NCBI RefSeq assembly: GCF_014839805.1
Contig: NC_051118.1
Location: 10,160,391 to 10,224,390 of the forward strand
Source of the DNA: Manduca sexta
Taxonomy: Eukaryota; Arthropoda; Insecta; Lepidoptera; Sphingidae
Direction: 5' to 3'
Length of the DNA: 64,000 bases
Shown piece by piece: positions 56,924 through 64,000 of this stretch (position 1 is the first letter of the stretch; the number at the start of each line of letters is the position of its first letter). Position numbers and translations under genes: made by a program. Under the pieces are notes generated by a model. The model worked only from the letters and a program-made list of their open reading frames with translations, was not told the DNA's origin and did not search any database.

Positions 56924-57095
56924 CAGTGGCGAAGTGTCCATATATACCGATTCCTGCCGGCTTCCCTTTCGCAATTTATGGAAGATCTATATCATTTTCT
57001 AATGATGAACGCGGTCCGCGATTTGCACTTGCATATTAAGTTCCTAAGTACATGTTTTGTCGGGTTCCCTTTTAAAAATTCACCCTTCGCCACTG
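56924..57095 (-). mobile_element. hAT-type MITE (family B), best-preserved copy
   Basis: Ends CAGTGGCGAAGTG and CACCCTTCGCCACTG are inverted repeats. The flanks are exactly ACGTTCAG on both sides, an 8-bp target duplication diagnostic for hAT-superfamily insertion. The interior (CGATTCCTGCCGGCTTCCCT, minus orientation) defines the family. Non-autonomous. Confidence 0.85.
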
Positions 57096-57777
57096 ACGTT
57101 CAGTACCTTTTATAGTTCCCAAACAGATTGATAAGTTATATAATAATATATAACGTATATTTACTTATACTCATATTGTGCCAAAAATCATACATGAATA
57201 ATGAATATTATCAACAAAAACCTCAGTTATACTTTTTTGTTTTGTTTTTGTAGTTTACTGCAAATATGACGGGTGCGTGGGTATATTTCTATGATTGTGA
57301 TGCCGTTGTGACAAATTCTCTTAGAGTAGTAGTTCCATTGTGCCGTAAAACAAAAATTACTTATCCTTAATATATATTTTGTTAAAAACTTACATTTGGT
57401 AAGTAATATCGATGAATCGAGAAACTTGTAGTGTTATTTTTGTAAAGATATATTTTTAGTTTCATTTAGTAACGCAATATCAAAATCTCTACAAAATATA
57501 CAGAAAATATAGCTTGATATAGAAATCTCAATAAGCCCGAACTAGCGCGATACAAACAACACTCAGCGCTAACCAAAAGAAAAATAATCCTTGAAATAGA
57601 CGGCGAAATATGAAGGGTGTCAAGTGTAAGCCGAAAAATATAATCCCTGGCACGAACTCGGCCCAACTCGGATATCGTAGGACTGCAACTATATTTAAAC
57701 AGTGCTCGTAACTGTCATAAATCCTACAGTCAAATAAAATTAAATCTTCATGTTAATCGGCAAATATTTTTGACATA
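57096..57777. other. AT-rich spacer
   Basis: No feature recognised. Confidence 0.35.
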
Positions 57778-57941
57778 TCTATACAGCTGAAGAATTTGTT
57801 TGAATGTGCTAATCTTAGGAACTACTGAACCAATTTTGTTTTGTTAATAGTAAGCTACATTATTCCTGAGTGCTATAGGCTCGTTTTATTCCTGGAAAAT
57901 GTACACCGTACTTTACAGGAGAACCCGCGAACAAAGGCTAG
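57778..57941 (+). mobile_element. Short degraded Helitron, 164 bp
   Basis: A|TCTATACAGCTGAAGAATTT start, one partial unit of the 123-bp motif, and an AGAACCCGCGAACAAAGGCTAG end. An internal deletion derivative of the satellite family. Confidence 0.7.
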
Positions 57942-57980
57942 CCTAATAATACTCAGTAAATACAATGTAATATTGAAAAC

Positions 57981-58143
57981 CAGTAGCGAAGAATGAAATT
58001 TTCCGAAAGTGAACCTGACAACTTCTACGGTCCAATAATATGCACAAAGACGGTCTGGTAGTGGTCCTGATGATAATTAGATTCTACATAAATTTCGAGA
58101 TGGAAGCCGGTGGGAATCGAGTGAAATGGACCCTTCGTCAATG
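57981..58143 (+). mobile_element. hAT-type MITE (family B)
   Basis: CAGTAGCGAAGAATGAAATT start and GGACCCTTCGTCAATG end, with TGATGATAATTAGATTCTAC and GGAAGCCGGTGGGAATCGAG inside. Confidence 0.75.
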
Positions 58144-58696
58144 TTAAATAAAGCAGTTTCTTTTGCTATTTTGGAGCTGAGTCAACACTAATACTTGAAA
58201 TCAATCATATACCTATACCTTTATTAGTTCTAGAAAAGTACAGAGCTTTATAATCTACCATATTGTCTAGAATATTAACAAAAGGAACCCATGTGCGGGC
58301 AACTTGAACTTCTTAGCGTACCGACTATCTTAATTCATAATTCAATGTACTCCGCTAGTGGCAGAGTGCAAGCGCGGGAAAAAACGAGGGGGAAGTAGGG
58401 TTGTCCGGAAACTATATTTTATAGAATTATCCGAACTTAGTTATGGTTGCCTTGTTTGAAGTTTTGGGTAGTTCAGCCTTTGGCCTTGGGTAAACTTAAA
58501 TAAACTGTTGCTCAGTCTGAATTCTAGGACCTGAATTGTTGCTCAGTCTGGACACCTAATCTACAGCTACAGGACTAAGGAGTAACCCGAGGTCCAGTCG
58601 TAATAATTTAATAAAAAAAAATATTTGGAGCTTAATTATACAATCACGCATATAAAATTGAATTGATTTAGATAACATTTCAGACACAAATACACG
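58144..58696. other. Non-coding spacer
   Basis: TGTTGCTCAGTCTG occurs twice about 30 bp apart near 58505-58550. No gene. Confidence 0.4.
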
Positions 58697-58860
58697 GGCC
58701 TTATTCTCTATGACAGTGTATATTCGTAACACAGCCGTGTTACGTTATCTTCGTGTATGGGTAGAATGGTATTCTATACGCCAACTTCTAATAACTTAAA
58801 CGCGACGCGTTGCGTTACATGCTTGTTACCCACTGTCAAAATAACATGTAGCATAGAGAG
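58697..58860 (+). repeat. Dispersed repeat R2, copy 2
   Basis: Matches 27803-27985, including GGCCTTATTCTCTATGACAG, CAGCCGTGTTACGTTAT and CTTAAACGCGACGCG. Confidence 0.6.
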
Positions 58861-60145
58861 TAAATCCCCATGTCCCGTATAAACTATTTCTATAAAAGTA
58901 TAGAGTAAGTAAAAGCCGCGAAAACTCATTCAGTACAAGATTAACGGGGTCATGTCAAGTTTGAACTTCTTACGAACCAATTTAGCGTGCGCTCGGCGTG
59001 AAAGTGCAGAAATGAATGAGCTTGCGGTGACGCTGTATTGAGTTGGGGAGTTGCGATCAGCTCCTTGAGAACTGCAGAATTCTTTTCTTTACTATTTTTA
59101 TTAACATCTATACTACTTTTGAGAGGTTAAATAAAAAATGCAATGTGTTTTATTCTAGGTTATTATTGATATGTTAACAAATTATGATAGATTTCGTCAG
59201 TAAACAATTTGTTTCTTTCCTAAAATTGAACCTCGTGGTAAGATGCTTATTTAAACAGACCGTCCACTAATGTTGTCCTTCGATAGTTTTTAGGCTAATA
59301 TAAAAAATAAAAAAAACATTATTGTAAGTCTTCTCGGTTGTATGGAATGGCATGATTTATGCATAAAGCAATAGGCGTTTTCCTTTTATATATTTCGTTT
59401 AAATCACACATGAGTCAAGTAAATTACTATCCGAAAATATTTGCTATACTTGTTACAATAAAAACACGCGAGCAAACATTCTAAATAACACGCAAAATTA
59501 TATACAAGTACCAACCCTACCATATAAAATATACACGTTAAGCTCGTTCCGCCGCAGCCCTAGTTGGCCGGGGGTGGCCGCGTAATCCCTTATCGCGGGA
59601 GCGGAGCGGGGAAGGACGGAGCGGGAAGGGACGGAGCGCGCATCGGCAATTATTATAAAGCACTGCTGTACTCGACTACGTGTTTATTACGCTTGTTCCG
59701 GACCGCACCTTATGCCGTACTTTTCACGACTGTAAGTTGGTAGCGCGAATGTGGTTTAGAGTGGGTTTTAGTCAGTTATATAGCCATAGGAGGGCCCTAT
59801 ATATTTTTTTTAATACTTAGTGCGAGATAGTGTTTACTTTTTGGCGCGGACAGGTTAATGTAGGTATGGAGTAAGGGACCGTAAAGCTCAGGGGTCTCGT
59901 ACCATTTTTTTTTTCCCAAGCAATTTTACAAAAAAAATATATATATTTTGCACTAGCTTATAAACAAATACGCTAAGTAATATCAACACATAATATATTT
60001 TGTAAATATCATAAGGTTTAAAATGAGGCATTTTAAAATACAACATCTAAATGAGGAATGAAATAACTTATAATAAAAAATATATTTATTATACACTAAA
60101 AACAATTTATACACTTATCTACAAAAACCTATTTAAATTTATCAC
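58861..60145. other. Non-coding tract with GC islet
   Basis: A GC-rich islet with G-rich purine runs (GGAGCGGAGCGGGGAAGG) lies at 59545-59710. No gene or further repeat recognised. Confidence 0.4.
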
Positions 60146-60236
60146 TCACTAACTTCAGCTCGCGGCTTCGCGTGAAAGAGTTTTCCGGGATAAAGATCCC
60201 ACTATATATTTCCCGAGATAGAAAGTAAATATCTCC
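60146..60236 (-). mobile_element. Helitron 3' fragment
   Basis: The minus strand ends with CACGCGAAGCCGCGAGCTGA, the GC-hairpin type terminus, preceded by the GGAAAACTCTTTCACGCG-like word common to these elements. Confidence 0.55.
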
Positions 60237-60351
60237 TATCCCTTGAAATTTATATATTGTTGTATATTTTTTGACGTATTTATGTATCTTACCTAGTATT
60301 TTAATAATTCACCGACAGAAAAATTGGTGACCAGTGTACACATATCCACCT

Positions 60352-60509
60352 CAGTGGCAAAAGGTCCATATAACCCGATTCCTGCCGGCTTCACTTTCGT
60401 AATTTATATCTAATTATCATTAGAACAATTTCTATACCGCATTTGTGCATATTAATATGTATATGTTATATCGAATTCCCTTTTAGAAAATTTAACTCTT
60501 CGCTACTGC
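60352..60509 (-). mobile_element. hAT-type MITE (family B)
   Basis: CAGTGGCAAAAGGTCC start and ACTCTTCGCTACTG end, with the interior CGATTCCTGCCGGCTTCACT and CTAATTATCATTAGAAC. Confidence 0.75.
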
Positions 60510-60906
60510 TATACTTGTTATTTTTAATTATTATCTCATTTAGACGTCGGTTTTATTTCACAGCAAACTTACACTTAGCAAGGTAAATTAAATCCAAGAA
60601 GTCAAAATCTAACAACTATATAGTCCTACACAGGTATAAACAGAGGCTTTGTAACGAACGGAAGGTAAAGCCGCACCGTCCTGTTAGTTTCCGGCTTTCG
60701 TATAAGGCTATTATTTGCTTAGATGCTCTCCCACATAACATCTTTTAAGCCTGTAAAACATACTACTTAACAATATTCGGTTTAAGAAGATGCTTTTAGA
60801 CTGGGCAGTGGATGACAGCATGCTTTTCCATGAAAAATTATAGTTAAATAGAAAGAACAGATAAAAAATACGACTACTGAGTTCTCGGCTATGTGATATT
60901 ATATTG
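60510..60906. other. Non-coding spacer
   Basis: No feature recognised. Confidence 0.35.
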
Positions 60907-61045
60907 GGTTGTCGACTCTGTATCAGCCCAGAATGTGGAATTTGTGCCCGATAGGCTAGCCCTATACCATATCATACGAGCGAATACACACTGCGGAAAG
61001 TGGTTGCATCAGTTGTGCCTTTGCCTACCTCTTCAGTTATATTCT
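60907..61045 (+). mobile_element. SINE alpha fragment
   Basis: CCAGAATGTGGAATTTGTGC, CCGATAGGCTAGCCC, GTGGTTGCATCAGTTGTGCC and TACCTCTTCAG; head missing. Confidence 0.65.
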
Positions 61046-61684
61046 AATATTTTTATTATGATGGTAAATAGACCGCAATTAATTAGCACAATTTATAGTA
61101 AATTATTTTTTGTATATATTTGGGATTCACTAGCAAAAGCTCCAAATTTATTTTCATACCTATTAAACTAACACATCACTCAAACTTAACAACGAAACAA
61201 AAAAAAACAAAATTCTAAATTCAAAACTTAAAATGAAAATGTATCAAAACCCGTCGGTCCGCGTACAGGCCACCGCTTTGCTACCGGCCGCGGCCCGGGT
61301 GACGGCCCGTCGCAGGACCGCCCCCGCCGCCCCCCGCGCGCCGCCGCACACCGCCCCGGCCCGCCGAGTTAGCAACACGTTCCGACACGACCAGGGTTCC
61401 GCAGTGCAATAGTTACTTTATGCTTTCAAGTGTTAAGTAGATTTTCGCATTTAGTAGTATTTCGAGTACATTTAAATTCTTACAAATATAAACTAAAAAA
61501 TATACGAATTGAACACCTCCAAATTTTTTGATGTCGGTTAAAAATCTAAGATGCTTCCCGATCTTAATGGACGACCCTAACTGCTTCTGATCGACAGCAG
61601 AAATGCACCAGACAAAAAATATTGTTAGAAAAACGGCACCGGAGGCTCGCAAATTAACTATAAAAGGCCTCTAGTATATATTAT
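61046..61684. other. Spacer with the most GC-rich islet
   Basis: Positions 61245-61395 are extremely GC-rich (CCGCC runs). A 59-codon ATG frame runs through the islet on the plus strand (61233-61412) and a hydrophobic-start frame on the minus strand (61413-61652, TTG start). Neither matches a family I recognise. Confidence 0.4.
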
Positions 61685-61732
61685 GTCCAGTAGTTAGTTG
61701 TACTGGCTACAATGTACAACTAACTACTGGAC
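61685..61732. repeat. Perfect 19-bp inverted repeat, 10-nt loop
   Basis: GTCCAGTAGTTAGTTGTAC at 61685-61703 is exactly complementary to 61714-61732. Repeat R4 starts 12 bp further on, so this may be a terminus of that element or a separate small foldback. Confidence 0.75.
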
Positions 61733-61744
61733 AGTAACAGTGAC

Positions 61745-61830
61745 TACGAACTATTGTTTGGCGGCAGAAATAGACATTGCGGTGGTACCTACTAAGGCAG
61801 ACTCATATGAGAGACCTACCATAAGTAGAT
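61745..61830 (+). repeat. Dispersed repeat R4, copy 2
   Basis: TTTGGCGGCAGAAATAGACA, GGTGGTACCTACTAAGGC and ATGAGAGACCTACCAT match 7217-7310 in opposite orientation. Confidence 0.55.
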
Positions 61831-61840
61831 ATTGTATTAA

Positions 61841-62066
61841 TCAGGAAGTTGCCGGTGTGATACCCCCGTGCCTCGGAAAGCACGTAAAGCCGTTGGTCCT
61901 GCGCCTGATCTCTCTCCAGTCATGTCGGATCGCCGTCTCACCGGACTATAAGAGTGAAGGAACAGAGAGCGCTTGTGTATTACACACACTTGTGCACTAT
62001 AATATTTCCTACCTAGTTGATCTCCGTTGAGATTGGCCGCCGTGGCCGAATATCGGCTAGGAGGAT
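61841..62066 (+). mobile_element. SINE beta, 3' part
   Basis: TCAGGAAGTTGCCGGTGTGA through AAAGCACGTAAAGCCGTTGG to GAGATTGGCCGCCGTGGCCG and GGCTAGGAGG; the tRNA-like head is missing. Confidence 0.8.
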
Positions 62067-62079
62067 GCAAATATTGTAT

Positions 62080-62460
62080 TATTCATCATCATCATCATCA
62101 GCCTATATCTTTGTCCACTGCTGGACATAGGCCTCCTCCAATATACGCCATTTTACCCTGTCTTCGGCCTGTCGCATCCAGTTCTCACCAGCGACCTTTC
62201 GCAGATCGTCACTCCACCTAGCTGGAGGGCGTCCTACACTACGTTTGCCGAGCCGTGGTCTCCACTCAAGAACTCGTTTACCCCATCGGTTATCGGTTCT
62301 TCGACAGATATGCCCTGCCCACTGCCACTTCAGTTTGCTAATCCTGTGTGCTATGTCGGTGCCATTGGTTCTCTGACGAATGACCTCGTTACGAAGTTTA
62401 TCCTTCAGAGAAACTCCGAACATAGCACGTTCCATAGCTCGCTGAGCGACTTTGATTGTA
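62080..62460 (-). mobile_element. RTE-type LINE, 5'-truncated 3' end
   Basis: The minus-strand frame encodes the C-terminal tail of an RTE-clade reverse transcriptase: RAMERAMFGVSLKDKLRN, then ISKLKWQWAGHICR, VLEWRPR and SVGRPPARWSDDLRK, ending EEAYVQQWT. A very short 3' UTR and a (TGA)n tail (ATCATCATC on the plus strand near 62085) follow, as usual for RTE. The reverse transcriptase palm and endonuclease domains are absent, so this copy is dead. Typical proteins of this clade are about 1000 residues; about 125 remain. Confidence 0.85.
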
Positions 62461-62497
62461 TTATTATTATTTAATAAATGTATAACAAGTCTGAAAA

Positions 62498-62822
62498 AGC
62501 GGCGATAGCCTAGTTGGTTGTGGAACGGACTGCCGAGACGAGTGTCCGCAGGTTCAAATCCCAAGGGCACACACCTCTGACTTTTCTAAAATGTGTGTAT
62601 TCTTTATGAATTATCGCTTGCTTTAACGGTGAAGGAAAACATCGTGAGGAAACCTGCATACTTGAGAAATTCTCTATAGGAATTTCGAAGGTATGTAAAG
62701 TCTACCAATCCGCACTAGGCCAGCGTGGTGGACTAAGGCCTAATCCCTCTCAGTAGTAGAGGAGGCCCGTGCTCAGCAGTGGAACAGTATAACAGTTCAG
62801 GGCTGATATTATTATATTATAG
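62498..62822 (+). mobile_element. SINE gamma, near full length
   Basis: GATAGCCTAGTTGGTTGTGG and CGCAGGTTCAAATCCCAAGG head, GTGAAGGAAAACATCGTGAG, CAGCGTGGTGGACTAAGGCC and GGCTGATATTATTATATTAT tail. The cleanest copy of this family in the window. Confidence 0.85.
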
Positions 62823-63216
62823 CAAGTTTGAGCGACTATTTGATTCGACGCAATGTTACTCATATTGTAACACCATCAAAAGCATCCCAGAGTTTAATAA
62901 CGTTGCCTTCACCAAATAACGCGGCAAAATTAAGTTGAACCCGTTTAATATGTATGGGTATGTGTTCCGTCTGTGTGAAAAAAGTAGCCAGAAAAATGAG
63001 GAACCTCGCAATGCCATCGATATATATGTACTACGTACTAAATCTGTCGTTCCCAACACTCACTATGTTGAACTGAAGTGTACTGCAATCCGGTATTGGT
63101 TGCCATTTTACTTATGTTCTGTTTAAAGCGCTTTAGCACTGCATGTTTATAGTTTGGTAAGACGATTTATGTTTTAGCGCTGCAGCGAACTTTAATTACA
63201 ACAGATTATGAACAAA
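62823..63216. other. Non-coding spacer
   Basis: Opposed short frames at 62856-63126 are shadows; no feature recognised. Confidence 0.35.
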
Positions 63217-63986
63217 TCTATACTATTATATAAAGCTGAAGAGTTTGTTTGTTTGTTTGTTTGTTTGTTTGTTTGAACGCGCTAATCTCAGGAACTACCG
63301 GTCCAAACTGAAAAATTCTTTTTGCGTTGGATAGCCCTTTGTTCGTGGAGTGCTATAGACTATATATCATCACGCTATACCTAATAGGAGCGGAGCAGTA
63401 ATGGCTAATCTCAGGAACTACCGGTCCAAACTGAATAATTCTTTTTGCGTTGGATAGCCCTTTATTCGTGGAGTGCTATAGGCTATATATCATCACGCTA
63501 TACCCAAAAGGAGCGGAGCAGTAATGGATAATCTCAGGAACTACCGGTCCAAACTGAAAAATTATTTTTGCGTTGGATAGCTCTTTGTTCGTGAAGTGTT
63601 ATAGGGTATATATCATCACGCTATACCCAATAAGAGCGGAGCAGTAAAGAAACATGTTGCAAATACGGGGAAAATTATTAGTTTTGAGAGCTTGCGTTGC
63701 CTGCGCTGCGTAAACGGTTAAAGTTATGCAACAATGATGTATGACGGGATCGTTCCTCTTAAAAAGTTCTAAAAAATATATTATAAAACAAAGTCCCCCG
63801 CTGCATCTGTCTGCCTGAACGTGTTAAACTCAAAAACTACCCAACATATTAAGATGAAATTTGGTATGGAGACAGTTTGAGACCCTGGGAAGAACATAGG
63901 CTCCCGGGAAATTATTACTTTTATAACGGAAAACTTTAGCCTGAAAAACTTTATAACGCGGGCGGAGCCGCGGGCAAAAGCTATAG
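63217..63986 (+). mobile_element. Second satellite-bearing Helitron, three 123-bp units
   Basis: A63216|TCTATACTATTATATAAAGC start, (GTTT)n, units starting at 63281, 63404 and 63527, and the same 3' unique part and GCGGGCGGAGCCGCGGGC hairpin as 8171-9305. The terminus reads CTATAG rather than CTAG, apparently a TA dinucleotide duplication. Non-coding. Confidence 0.8.
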
Positions 63987-64000
63987 TTTATATGGACGTT

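Noticed and set aside
61233..61412. 59-codon ATG frame, Ala/Arg/Pro-rich, through the GC islet
   Set aside because: Stop codons are depleted by GC content; composition reflects CCGCC runs rather than a protein family.
61413..61652. Minus-strand frame with a hydrophobic, signal-peptide-like start (RASGAVFLTIFFVWCISAVDQ)
   Set aside because: The start codon is TTG, no ATG is available, and the downstream residues match nothing I recognise. An AG acceptor (TTTTATAG) just upstream leaves a small chance of an internal exon, but evidence is too thin to annotate.
31000..64000. Search for the NOL4 N-terminal exon (KFKFWVKSKGF region) on the minus strand
   Set aside because: No matching stretch seen by eye; a profile search would be needed to exclude a diverged exon.

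Overview
This window looks like 64 kb of lepidopteran (moth or butterfly) nuclear DNA. It is AT-rich, gene-poor and packed with short interspersed mobile elements. The call rests on three things: several families of small Helitrons (5' TC, 3' GC-hairpin followed by CTAG, inserted between A and T), three tRNA-derived SINE families in many degraded copies, and a DD37D (maT-type) mariner. Nothing suggests a bacterial or viral replicon. Many apparent ORFs begin at TTG or fall inside repeats and are not genes.

The only confidently recognised host gene is on the minus strand: two coding exons (30290-30424 and 28784-29623) of a NOL4 (nucleolar protein 4) family gene. Both are phase 0 with canonical splice sites. 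The second carries an acidic/proline-rich insert of roughly 200 residues between two blocks that nearly adjoin in vertebrate NOL4. The remaining exons were not found, so much of the window may be intron or flanking desert of this gene. A weaker candidate is a terminal coding exon of an unidentified minus-strand gene at 41569-41716.

Layout: 1-7.2 kb, AT-rich DNA with a TIR element, SINE and tandem repeats. 7.2-10.6 kb, a Helitron carrying six copies of a 123-bp satellite unit, followed 1 bp later (plus a TA duplication) by a frameshifted maT mariner. 10.6-19.4 kb, sparse SINE/MITE/Helitron remnants. 19.4-24.3 kb, a dense block of about ten elements. 24.3-28.7 kb, GC-rich islets and repeats. 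28.7-31.1 kb, the NOL4-like exons with paired AGATGGCGC motifs and a spaced TAAT array. 31-46 kb, a tract holding eleven exact TATCGATA palindromes (none seen elsewhere in the window) and a 367-bp foldback with TTAA ends. 46-61 kb, mostly desert with GC islets and hAT-type MITEs. 61-64 kb, SINE, RTE LINE tail, SINE and a second satellite-bearing Helitron.

No conserved tRNA, rRNA, CRISPR array or complete autonomous element was found. The observations most worth testing are the TATCGATA cluster, the TTAA foldback, the NOL4-like insert with the motif arrays around it, and the Helitron-borne 123-bp satellite.
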